A program made the translations under genes and the position numbers. Below, piece by piece: positions 34,118 through 41,977 of a stretch of 64,000 bases of DNA (the stretch's first letter is position 1; every line of letters starts with the position of its first letter). The stretch is from CAYVQZ01 sp964453435 (lineage in GTDB: Bacteria; Abyssobacteria; SURF-5), in the NCBI GenBank assembly GCA_964453435.1, contig CAYVQZ010000003.1, forward strand, positions 62,001 through 126,000. Direction: 5' to 3'. The notes beneath the pieces were generated by a model. It did not search any database, was not told where the DNA came from, and was given only the letters and a program-made list of their open reading frames with translations.

Positions 34118-34873
34118 TCAGGCGCCCAGCCGGTCCGCTATCTCGCGGACTTTTTGAACCGTTGTCGAGGTTTCCGGCAACTCGAACAGCGGTTTCCCGT
34201 TCTCGTCATACTGTCGAATCAGGGGCTCCTCCGGTATCGTATCGAGCAACGGCACGCCGATGCTTTCAATCCGCTTCGCAACTTCCTCCGGAAGACCGTT
34301 GTGCACGCGATTAATCACCAAGTGCGCCGTGCCGACGGTCAGCCTCAATTCCTGCACCAGCTCCACGATTCGAGATGCGGCCAATATCGAGCGCACCGAA
34401 GAATCGGAGACGATGAGCAGGTGGTCGATGTTCGTGGTGATTCTCCGGCTCATGTGCTCCATGCCGGCCTCGTTGTCGATTACGATATGCGGGTATTGCT
34501 TGCCGAGCATGTTCAGAACATCGCGAAGCACGTTGTTCGCGAAACAATAGCAGCCGGGTCCCTCGGGGCGGCCCATCACAACGAGGTCGAAGCCGTTTGC
34601 TTCAACCAGACACTCCTGCACTTTCAGTTCGAGGTAATCGTGCTTGGCCATTCCGCCCGGCAACTGGCCGGATTTTTGAGACACTTCCTCACGGATGCCG
34701 CCGATCGTATCGTTTACCTGCAAGCCGAGAACTTCGTTCAGGTTCGAGTTCGGGTCGGCGTCGACCACGAGAATCGGGGTTTTCCCTTTCTTGACGAGGC
34801 AACGGACGAGCAGCCCCGAAATGGTGGTCTTGCCGACGCCTCCCTTTCCCGTTACAGCTATCAGTTTTCCCAT
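34118..34873 (-). CDS. CooC/AcsF-type nickel-insertion ATPase (1)
   Basis: 251-residue MinD/SIMIBI P-loop ATPase of the CooC group, which supports nickel insertion into CO dehydrogenase/acetyl-CoA synthase. The deviant Walker A is GKGGVGKTT. The CooC hallmark Cys-x-Cys is at Cys108 and Cys110 (GPGCYCFANN), which binds metal at the dimer interface. Walker A' is VVDADPNS. It is transcribed after a second CooC-like gene 31 bases upstream. No CODH/ACS structural gene lies in this window, so the client is expected elsewhere. Confidence 0.88.
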   Translation of the reverse strand: MGKLIAVTGKGGVGKTTISGLLVRCLVKKGKTPILVVDADPNSNLNEVLGLQVNDTIGGIREEVSQKSGQLPGGMAKHDYLELKVQECLVEANGFDLVVMGRPEGPGCYCFANNVLRDVLNMLGKQYPHIVIDNEAGMEHMSRRITTNIDHLLIVSDSSVRSILAASRIVELVQELRLTVGTAHLVINRVHNGLPEEVAKRIESIGVPLLDTIPEEPLIRQYDENGKPLFELPETSTTVQKVREIADRLGA

Positions 34874-34904
34874 TTATCCCACCACGGTTATGATGCGAAC
34901 GACA

Positions 34905-35708
34905 TCAAGCAACATGGCTGCTTGAGCCGATCAAGTCGATTACTTTGTTCTTTATGGCCTTCATTTCGTTGAAAAAGCCGGAATCGGTGTTCTTGTAGTG
35001 GTCGTACGGCGCTTTTCCCTCGCGGTCGAGCTTCATGAGACCCCGGTCAAACGAGACGAACCCGAGTATCTGGTCATCGGGAAAGCTCTGTTTGAGCAGC
35101 TCGGCATCGGCTTCGTCAACGACTTTGTTCATGATCAGGCGCGTCGTTTGTATGCCGAGGTCGGTAGCGAGCTTCACGATGGCGCGCGCGGTCTCGATGC
35201 TCCGTTTTCCGGGCTCCACTATGATTACCAGAATATCCACCGCCCGAGCGGTTCCTCTGCCGAGATGTTCCAGGCCGGCCTCCATATCGAGAATCACCGT
35301 CTCTTCGCGATATTCGAGCACTTCCTCGAGAAACCGTCGCAGCACGACGTTTTCGGGGCACAGGCACCCGCTTCCGCCGGTGTCGAGCGAGCCCATTACC
35401 AGAAACTTCACTCCTTCGACATCGCGGCTGAAGGTGTCGGGGATATCGTCGACTTTCGGATTGAGCTTGAACATCACGCCGTATCCCTCGCCTGCTCCGG
35501 TGCGCTCGCGGATGAAATCTTTCATCTCGGCGATGGGGGTGATTTCGCGGGCCACGCTCTCGCTGCAACCCAATGCGGACGCAAGGTTTGCGTCGGGATC
35601 GGCGTCGATGGCCATCACTTTATGGCCGTCGTCGGCAAGCATTCGCGCAAGAGTCCCCGCAATCGTCGTTTTTCCTACACCGCCTTTTCCGGCTATGGCA
35701 ATTTTCAT
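34905..35708 (-). CDS. CooC/AcsF-type nickel-insertion ATPase (2)
   Basis: 267-residue paralogue beginning MKIAIAGKGGVGKTT, with Cys115-x-Cys117 in GSGCLCPENV and DADPDANLASALG. The start at 35708 has AAAGGAG nine bases upstream; a longer frame to 35789 runs into repeat sequence and is unlikely. Two CooC-type proteins often accompany bifunctional CODH/ACS (CooC and AcsF roles), agreeing with the methyl-THF-generating genes at 12970-18224. Confidence 0.88.
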   Translation of the reverse strand: MKIAIAGKGGVGKTTIAGTLARMLADDGHKVMAIDADPDANLASALGCSESVAREITPIAEMKDFIRERTGAGEGYGVMFKLNPKVDDIPDTFSRDVEGVKFLVMGSLDTGGSGCLCPENVVLRRFLEEVLEYREETVILDMEAGLEHLGRGTARAVDILVIIVEPGKRSIETARAIVKLATDLGIQTTRLIMNKVVDEADAELLKQSFPDDQILGFVSFDRGLMKLDREGKAPYDHYKNTDSGFFNEMKAIKNKVIDLIGSSSHVA

Positions 35709-35746
35709 ATAGATTGGCTCCTTTAAAATGCGCCGTCTGTGTGTCC

Positions 35747-35986
35747 GTCCGATATTTCCATGTCCTGCGCTTCGGGGGCAGTCCGCCAATCTATCCCGCG
35801 AATGCGCGGGACTTCGCTCCGCTCAGCGAAGGAAAGCGGGTCGCTCCGGGGACAGTTCCCAATTCTACGGCGCCTTCGTGCCCGTAAATCCGGGACAGGC
35901 CCCTACGCTGAAGGACGGGGGGATTCCGTAATTGGGTACAGCCCCCCTGCGCTTCGTTTTCGCTGACATTTTTAATTGTCGGGCAG
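35747..35986. mobile_element. MITE-like palindromic element, long type (copy 2, inverted)
   Basis: Reverse-complement counterpart of 26338-26572, about 240 bp. Its termini are GTCCGATATTTCCATGTC on the left and (reverse complement) GCCCGACAATTAAAAATGTC on the right. Full-length similarity up to both termini and not beyond them argues for a discrete mobile unit. It sits 39 bases upstream of the cooC-like start codon and could separate it from, or supply, its promoter. Confidence 0.72.
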
Positions 35987-36082
35987 ATTCTCTGTGCGCT
36001 TGTTCCATCATCAGTATAGCAATGCCCGAGAAGAGGTGTCAACGAGCGTGATTACACTTTGCGCTTCCTATGCCACTCTTTA

Positions 36083-36112
36083 TTGACGCTCGGCGTTTCG
36101 CGATGCTAAAAT
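36083..36112 (+). promoter_or_regulatory. Candidate sigma-70 promoter of the acyl-CoA synthetase gene
   Basis: TTGACG at 36083-36088 and TAAAAT at 36107-36112, 18-base spacer. The transcript would start near 36119, with a leader of about 220 bases. Confidence 0.5.
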
Positions 36113-36340
36113 GAATGCTCGGAGTTCGTGTGTTTGTCCGATGATTCCGTTGATAACCCTCGGCCGAGGGGGCAGCCCAAGCCTTTTGCGCGAGGGGCGG
36201 GACTTCGCGCCCGCAATTTACGCGACCACCCTCTTCGCCGCAAGTTGTCGGACAGCGTCAGTGCCCCGTACCGTATGTTTCCGCTCTGTTTTCACGAGTT
36301 CCTCCTTATTCACGCAAACGACCGGGAGCAAGGCCTTATT

Positions 36341-37810
36341 ATGGTGGGCAGAACCGAAGTATCACAGCAGGCAACCGTTGATATGACCGCAGGCAAAGAG
36401 CTGGACCGCCTGTTCTATCCCCGCGGCATCGCCGTTATCGGGGCGTCCGATGATTATGCAAAGGGTTCGAGCATGTTCCTGCACAGCCTCATATCGCTGG
36501 GGTATGCGGGAGGCCTCTATCCGGTGAACCTTTCGGCCGGTGAAACAGTGATGGGGTTGCCGGCCTACCGGAAGGTCACGGACATTCCGGGTTTGGTCGA
36601 TTACGTAATCATCGGCGTGCCCGCCTCCGCCACATTGGGTGTCGTGGCTGACTGCATAAAGAAAGGGGTTCCTTACGCCCATTTCTTTACGGCGGGCTTC
36701 AAAGAGTTGCAGACGGAGGAGGGAAGGGACCAGGAGAAGGCGCTGGTCGAACTCGCCCGAGGAAAGATAAGGCTGATCGGCCCGAACTGCATGGGGGTGT
36801 ATTGTCCCGAATCCCGAGTCGGCTTCGACGAGAACCATTCCACGGAAAGCGGCGACGTGGCCTTTATTTCTCAAAGCGGGGGACACGCGATTAATTTCAT
36901 CCGCCGCGCGAATGAGAGGGGGCTCCGCCTGAGCAAAGCTATCAGTTATGGAAACGCGAGCGACCTGTCATCGAGCGATTTCCTCGAGTATTTTGCGGCG
37001 GACAGTAAAACCGCAATGATAGGCGCCTACATCGAAGGCGCCGGCGAAGGCCGAACGTTTTTCGAAACGCTCAGCAAGTCCGCTCGCGCCAAACCCGTCA
37101 TCGTCTGGAAAGGAGGACGCACGGCGGCCGGCACGGTGGCGGCGGTCGGTCACACCGGCGCGCTGGCGGGTTCGTTCGAAATCTGGAAGGGTATGCTCAA
37201 GCAGGCCGGGGCCGCGCTCGTGAACGACAGCGAAGAAATGATTGACCTCATGCTGGGCCTGAAATATTTGCCGAAACCGGCCGGGCTGAACGCGGCATTG
37301 ATCACGACGGGCGGCGGAAACAGCGTGGTCGCGTCCGACCAATGCAGTGAAATCGGCCTCACCCTTCCCCCTTTGTCCGAGCAAACGCAGAAAGAACTGC
37401 TGACCGTCCTGCGCGAGGCGGGGACCATCCGCAGGAATCCGGTGGATGCGAGCGCGCACGGCATCATGCCCGCCAACATTGCGAGAATCGTCGAGATTGT
37501 TGACGCCGACCCGAACATCGACTGCATGCTCTTCACTTACCAGTTGTACTTTTTGTTCAGGAACCTGAAACGAATCGGAGTTTCCCTCGAGGACGCGTTC
37601 GAATTTCTTGTTCGCGCGCTGAGGGATGTGAAAACGAACGCGCGAAAACCGGTGGCCTTTGCGGTCACACGGGATTCCGAGGACCTCGATGCGGAAAGAT
37701 TCAGGCTTACGCTCATGGAGCGGCTGCTTGACGCCGGTGTTCCCGCATTCGATTCGGTCTCCTCGGCGGGGCTCACGCTTCTGCGAATGCATTATCTGGG
37801 AAAACAGTAA
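36341..37810 (+). CDS. ADP-forming acyl-CoA synthetase, alpha-type subunit
   Basis: About 489 residues of the NDP-forming acetyl/acyl-CoA synthetase family. It has an N-terminal CoA-binding Rossmann domain (LFYPRGIAVIGASDDYAKGS) and two flavodoxin-like ligase domains (RLIGPNCMGVYCP, VAFISQSGGHAINFI). GHTGALAGSFEIWKGMLKQ contains the phosphorylated-His region. The ATP-grasp beta domain is absent, so a separate beta subunit is needed for full activity, and none is nearby. The start is uncertain: ATG 36341 is chosen; ATG 36383 and GTG 36128 are in frame. It could make ATP from acyl-CoA during fermentation or acetogenesis. Confidence 0.83.
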   Translation: MVGRTEVSQQATVDMTAGKELDRLFYPRGIAVIGASDDYAKGSSMFLHSLISLGYAGGLYPVNLSAGETVMGLPAYRKVTDIPGLVDYVIIGVPASATLGVVADCIKKGVPYAHFFTAGFKELQTEEGRDQEKALVELARGKIRLIGPNCMGVYCPESRVGFDENHSTESGDVAFISQSGGHAINFIRRANERGLRLSKAISYGNASDLSSSDFLEYFAADSKTAMIGAYIEGAGEGRTFFETLSKSARAKPVIVWKGGRTAAGTVAAVGHTGALAGSFEIWKGMLKQAGAALVNDSEEMIDLMLGLKYLPKPAGLNAALITTGGGNSVVASDQCSEIGLTLPPLSEQTQKELLTVLREAGTIRRNPVDASAHGIMPANIARIVEIVDADPNIDCMLFTYQLYFLFRNLKRIGVSLEDAFEFLVRALRDVKTNARKPVAFAVTRDSEDLDAERFRLTLMERLLDAGVPAFDSVSSAGLTLLRMHYLGKQ

Positions 37811-38325
37811 GGACGCGCTTCGCTGTTTCATGAAAGAGCAGGGAGGCGGCTTCTCGAGAGTAACAAGCCGTCCGGATCTCGATTTTATTGGGGGACACCA
37901 TGCCGCATGATGGTCCCCAATAACCAACGTTCCGATTCATTGAGAAATGCGAAGAGGGCTCTTTGAAAAGAACCGTCCGTAAGGGCTCGAATCTTCGTTC
38001 TTCCCGGCCTCATTCGTTCTTCATATCTGCAGGACGCCTCCGGCTTGTCATCGGTGGCGAACAGCCACGGGAACTGCTCGCTCGCGGCATTTGACAAAGC
38101 CGCGCTTGCTTTTGTAGGGTTATAATTGCAGTATATCAAGAGGCCTTTTCTTTCCCGCTTACACGTAGCTGGTCTCATTTCACGTGCTTTGCTCTGTCGA
38201 AACAAGGAGAGACAATCGATGGCGAGAACCGCTTTCACGTCGATGGAGTCTTCGCTCGGGAAACGCGCGAACCCGGAGCCCTTGCGCTTCATAAAAAACT
38301 GCCGGACAGGACCGAGGGGTGAACA
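37811..38325. other. 515-bp gene-free gap before otsA
   Basis: No supported gene. A stem-loop lies at 37889-37920. TTGACA (38091) and TATAAT (38121) are both present but 24 bases apart, which is too far for a standard promoter. Confidence 0.5.
37889..37920. terminator. Stem-loop downstream of the acyl-CoA synthetase gene
   Basis: TTGGGGGACACCATG pairs imperfectly with CATGATGGTCCCCAA around a short centre. No T-run follows on either strand, so termination is uncertain; it may be a remnant palindromic repeat. Confidence 0.3.
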
Positions 38326-39822
38326 ATGCCGAAAGAAAAGTTTCCGCACCGGAGATTGATAATCGTTTCCAACCGCTTGCCGGTGGTGCTGGGCAGGGAT
38401 GAAAACGGCGAGGTCAAAGTTAAACAAGGCTCCGGCGGACTCGTGACAGCGATAGCGCCCGTGCTGCGAAATCGGGGCGGCTTATGGATTGGCTGGCCGG
38501 GCACGGTGCAAGAAGAGGGAATCGATTTCGAAAAGCTTCTCGCAGACGCGACGAAAAGGGCGGGCTACACCTTCAAGCCTGTCAGCCTGACAGCCCGAGA
38601 AAAGAAGATGTTCTACCTCGGGTTCTCGAATCAAATACTCTGGCCGGTGTTTCACGATTTCCAGCCACGTCGCATTCCCGACCCCGGCTGCTGGGAAGCA
38701 TATCAGAAGGTCAACCGCAAGTTCGCCGAAACCATAAAGCGAAACGCCGAGAAGGACGACTACATCTGGATTCACGACTATCATCTGCTCACCGTTGCGC
38801 GCGAGTTGCGCGGGATGGACGTGAAAAACAAGATCGGTTACTTCCTCCACATTCCCTTTCCCGCACTCGACTTCTTTCTCAAGCTCCCATGGCGGTTTGA
38901 GATTCTCGACGCGCTGCTCCAGTACGACCTCATCGGGTTTCAGACCTTGCGAGACCGCCGGAACTTTGTCAACTGTGTCCGCACGCTTCGCAGAGATGTC
39001 CATATCAAAGGAAAAGGCCCCGTGGTGACCGGAAGAATCGAGAACAGGGAAATCAGGATCGGCAGTTTTCCCATCAGCATCGATTACAAGGCTTTCGCAA
39101 GTCAGGCCGCCACCGAAGAAGTCGCGAGACAGGCATGGTTCGTCCACGAAGATTTGCCCAACCGCCAACTGATTTTGGGAATCGACCGGCTCGACTACTC
39201 CAAGGGTATACCCAACCGGCTGCAAGCGTTCAAGACGACCCTCGAACGATTTCCGGAGTTGCGCGAGAAACTCACGTTTATTCAGGTGGTCGTTCCCAGC
39301 CGGGAGGAAATTCCCGAGTACATGGGCCTCAGGAAGGACATCGAACGACTTGTCAGCCAGATTAACGGACAGTTCACCGTGTCGGGATGGGTCCCGATTC
39401 ATTATATATTCAGGAGTCTCGATTTCACGGAGCTTCTGGCATATTACCGCGTCGCCGAGATTGCCCTGGTAACTCCGCTGAAGGACGGCATGAACCTCGT
39501 CGCGAAAGAGTACTGCGCGTGCAGCATCGAGGAAAACTGTGTTCTCATACTCAGCGAGTTCGCCGGAGCCGCCGCCCAGTTGCAGAATGGGGCGCTTCTT
39601 GTCAATCCTTACAGCGTGGAAGAGGTGTCGAACGCGATCTATCAGGCCGTAAACATGAGCAAGGAAGAGCGTCAAATCCGCATGAAAAGATTGCGGAGAG
39701 TCGTCCGCCAAACCGATATCTTCTGGTGGGTGGATTGCTACTTGCAGGCTGCGTTCACGCGGAACCTGGGCGATTTCCCGCTTATCGAGGACTATGTCCC
39801 GCAGTACGAACAGGCAAGGTAA
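38326..39822 (+). CDS. otsA: Alpha,alpha-trehalose-6-phosphate synthase (GT20)
   Basis: 498-residue glycosyltransferase making trehalose-6-phosphate from a nucleotide-glucose and glucose-6-phosphate. Family motifs: RLIIVSNRLPV at the start, GGLVTAIAPVL, WIHDYHLL, GYFLHIPFP, LDYSKGIPNRL and TPLKDGMNLVAKEY. No trehalose-6-phosphate phosphatase domain is fused and none is in the window. With TreS and TreZ this gives the cell up to three trehalose routes. A terminator follows at 39879-39900. The promoter is unclear. Confidence 0.95.
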   Translation: MPKEKFPHRRLIIVSNRLPVVLGRDENGEVKVKQGSGGLVTAIAPVLRNRGGLWIGWPGTVQEEGIDFEKLLADATKRAGYTFKPVSLTAREKKMFYLGFSNQILWPVFHDFQPRRIPDPGCWEAYQKVNRKFAETIKRNAEKDDYIWIHDYHLLTVARELRGMDVKNKIGYFLHIPFPALDFFLKLPWRFEILDALLQYDLIGFQTLRDRRNFVNCVRTLRRDVHIKGKGPVVTGRIENREIRIGSFPISIDYKAFASQAATEEVARQAWFVHEDLPNRQLILGIDRLDYSKGIPNRLQAFKTTLERFPELREKLTFIQVVVPSREEIPEYMGLRKDIERLVSQINGQFTVSGWVPIHYIFRSLDFTELLAYYRVAEIALVTPLKDGMNLVAKEYCACSIEENCVLILSEFAGAAAQLQNGALLVNPYSVEEVSNAIYQAVNMSKEERQIRMKRLRRVVRQTDIFWWVDCYLQAAFTRNLGDFPLIEDYVPQYEQAR

Positions 39823-39878
39823 AACCGAACCCTTCTGTTGCCATAAGTCTCCCTCTTTAAAAGCCTTTCACGGTTTGC

Positions 39879-39900
39879 GCAGGCAGGGACGCCTGCTTTT
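39879..39900 (+). terminator. Rho-independent terminator after otsA
   Basis: Perfect 6-bp stem GCAGGC/GCCTGC with loop AGGGAC, followed directly by TTTT. It separates otsA from the parA-CBM48 unit. Confidence 0.65.
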
Positions 39901-39951
39901 CCCCATCCGGCTGCCTTGTTTGGTTGGCTGCCTGACCGCCCTTATATATTC

Positions 39952-39973
39952 AGCCTATCATAATCTATAGGCT
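39952..39973. promoter_or_regulatory. Palindrome AGCCTAT-N8-ATAGGCT upstream of the ParA-CBM48 promoter
   Basis: Perfect 7-base arms with an eight-base spacer, ending 56 bases before the -35 hexamer at 40030. It is in an AT-rich stretch with no coding potential. Candidate operator or ParB-like site; only one copy is present. Confidence 0.35.
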
Positions 39974-40029
39974 AAACACTATATGTGGTAGTTTGTAGTA
40001 ATAAATTTCCAATATATTGCATTTTCCCT

Positions 40030-40058
40030 TTGACTTCATCCGTCCGCGGTGGTATAAT
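40030..40058 (+). promoter_or_regulatory. Sigma-70 promoter of the ParA-CBM48 gene
   Basis: TTGACT at 40030-40035 and a perfect TATAAT at 40053-40058 with 17-base spacing. Transcription should start near 40065, about 80 bases before the GTG start. Confidence 0.75.
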
Positions 40059-40144
40059 TACCGCAAGAGCATGGTTTCCGCGCCGCAAAGCAATCGCTTA
40101 TTAGGTTTCTTTATAATTTATTGCACAGACTGGAGTTGTGACTT

Positions 40145-41194
40145 GTGAAGACGCTGGCCGTCGTTAATCAAAAGGGCGGTTGCGGCAAAACGACGGTATC
40201 GGTAAATCTCGCCGCGTGTCTTTCGGCGAGCGGCGAGAGGATTCTCCTTGTCGATCTGGACCCCCAAGGGCATGCGTCGATGGCGCTCGGAATCGATTCC
40301 GAGAATACAGAACCAACTGTTTACGAAGTGCTTACCCCCGATCCCGAAAATGATGTTTCGTTGACAGACGTGCTTTTGACCAGAGACCGCTACTTGTCGA
40401 TTGCTCCGTCAAACATCACGTTGAGCGCGCTGGAGCAACAACTTTCGGGAAAGAAAGGCCGCGAGGACAGGCTGCGCGAGCGGCTCGCCGCCGCGGCCCC
40501 TCATTACGATTTCTGCATCATCGATTGTCCGCCAAGTGTAGGGCTTCTCACAATGAACGCGCTTCGGGCTTCCCAACTTGCCCTGATTCCCGTGGAAATG
40601 AGCCGATTCGCATTGCACGGCCTTCAGAAGCTGTCCGAAACAGTCGCCGTCTTGTGTTCGCGCACCTCGCATTCCCTCAAGGTACGCGTGGTGGCAAATA
40701 TGTTTGAATCGCGCACCAAGTACTCGAGAGACCTTCTGGCCAGGCTGAAGCGGGATTTTGGCGATTCTCTCTGCAGAACCGTAATAAACCGCAGCGTCAA
40801 AGTGGCCGAGGGGGCAATGCAGGGTATACCGGTGCGGGAACTGGCGCCGTATTCGATGGCCCACGAGGATTTTGTTGAACTGGCGATAGAGATTGCGACC
40901 GACCCCGGGCTGTTTGAGACCTCGGCGTCCTTTCCCGAGCGCGCGATATTCTCCTATTTTGACCCGGACGCCCAAGAGGTGAGAGTCGCCGGAGATTTTA
41001 ATGGCTGGACTCCCTCCGACCAGTATGCGCTCAGGAGGAGCGACTGCGGTAAATGGAGCCTGTCCCTGCATCTTAAAGCGGGGAAATATCGTTACAAGTT
41101 TGTCGTAGACGGCGAGTGGCGCGACGATCCCTCTAATCCGAGACGGGAATTCGGGTCTTCCGGACAGACGAACCCGGTTCTCGAGGTGAACTGA
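40145..41194 (+). CDS. ParA-type partition ATPase fused to a glycogen-binding domain (CBM48/AMPK-beta type)
   Basis: 349 residues. Residues 1-255 are a complete ParA/Soj ATPase: deviant Walker A QKGGCGKTT, Walker A' DLDPQGHASMALG, DCPPSVGLLTMNAL and MFESRTKYSRDLL. Residues about 262-349 form an AMPK-beta/CBM48 glycogen-recognition domain. It reads VRVAGDFNGWTPSD, GKWSLSLHLKAG, KYRYKFVVDGEW and DDPSNP, with the sugar-contacting Trp, Lys and Trp positions retained. The start is GTG with GGAG nine bases upstream and a strong promoter ahead. Known ParA relatives position plasmids, chromosomes, carboxysomes and chemoreceptors; a fused glucan-binding domain suggests glycogen granules as cargo. Function is inferred. 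A Cys-motif gene follows 42 bases later. Confidence 0.9.
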   Translation: MKTLAVVNQKGGCGKTTVSVNLAACLSASGERILLVDLDPQGHASMALGIDSENTEPTVYEVLTPDPENDVSLTDVLLTRDRYLSIAPSNITLSALEQQLSGKKGREDRLRERLAAAAPHYDFCIIDCPPSVGLLTMNALRASQLALIPVEMSRFALHGLQKLSETVAVLCSRTSHSLKVRVVANMFESRTKYSRDLLARLKRDFGDSLCRTVINRSVKVAEGAMQGIPVRELAPYSMAHEDFVELAIEIATDPGLFETSASFPERAIFSYFDPDAQEVRVAGDFNGWTPSDQYALRRSDCGKWSLSLHLKAGKYRYKFVVDGEWRDDPSNPRREFGSSGQTNPVLEVN

Positions 41195-41236
41195 GGTTTG
41201 TCGAGGACGAAAGAATCGGAGCAAACAAAGGTGACG

Positions 41237-41947
41237 ATGGCACAGACAAACCCTCTCGGGAATAATCCGGAATCTCAGGCGGAGAGGATGGAGTTGCCTC
41301 GCCCGAACAATCAGCGAGACAGACAGACTCCCAAGAGTTTCAAGGATATATCACACTATTTTTTGTCCGCAGCCGAGGCGGATGAATCGCATCATGCGGC
41401 AGAAACGGCTGGCCACCTGACCGAATCAAGTATTTCCCCTCCTTCCGACAACAAGCCAGCGAGCCCAAAGAGCTCGGGTCAATCCGCGCGCAGAAAAGAG
41501 AACTGTGCCTCCTGCGCCCACTTGATTGCCAGGGCGGGCCAGCCGTTTCAGTGTCGCATCTTTTCGCAACAGCACGCGAAGCACAGGGTTGAGCGACGGG
41601 ACACAATCGACCTCAACGAGGGGCGGACGTGTCTCTATTTCATGCGGGTCACATCCAAACAGATTGAGGATATATTGAAAAGTCACGGCAGCTCGCTGAG
41701 TTCCGAACAAGTGCGCGAGTATGCACACCGTGTGGATGAACAGGTTCTTCTGAATAAGACAATAACGGTTATACCGCAGGCCGGAGTCAGCGCCGAGGAG
41801 GCCTTGAGAGAGGAACTGCTTCGATACTTAATCGACGGCTACTCGATTATCGAAGTCACCATATCCACAAAGGAGGAGAGTTCCGAGAACAAACACTCGA
41901 AAACCGTAATCCGCAAAATCACACTCCGCGTTGAACAGCAGCACTGA
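41237..41947 (+). CDS. Uncharacterised Cys-motif protein paired with ParA-CBM48
   Basis: 236 residues from the ATG at 41237, which follows AAAGGTG; a TTG at 41198 would add 13. Residues 1-85 are low-complexity and polar, with one short amphipathic segment (SFKDISHYFLSAAE). Four cysteines follow at about 90, 93, 106 and 132 (CASCAHL...FQCRIF...RTCLYF), spaced for one Zn or Fe-S site. The C-terminal ~100 residues are helical and then beta-rich (TVIRKITLRV). Family not recognised. The position directly after the ATPase fits an adaptor or ATPase-stimulating partner, analogous to ParB or McdB. Confidence 0.6.
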   Translation: MAQTNPLGNNPESQAERMELPRPNNQRDRQTPKSFKDISHYFLSAAEADESHHAAETAGHLTESSISPPSDNKPASPKSSGQSARRKENCASCAHLIARAGQPFQCRIFSQQHAKHRVERRDTIDLNEGRTCLYFMRVTSKQIEDILKSHGSSLSSEQVREYAHRVDEQVLLNKTITVIPQAGVSAEEALREELLRYLIDGYSIIEVTISTKEESSENKHSKTVIRKITLRVEQQH

Positions 41948-41977
41948 TTGCCCCGCCTCGCCGAAGCCGCCCTCCGG

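Larger units (their letters stand above)
35709..36340. other. Divergent region holding a long-type element and a promoter
   Basis: The left part is the 240-bp element (35747-35986). The right part has a candidate sigma-70 promoter at 36083-36112. No further gene is supported. Confidence 0.6.

Noticed and set aside
38091..38126. TTGACA and TATAAT as an otsA promoter
   Set aside because: Spacing is 24 bases, too long for sigma-70.
37885..38427. Minus-strand open frame of 180 codons in the gap before otsA
   Set aside because: Irregular composition, overlaps the otsA start and lacks a ribosome binding site.
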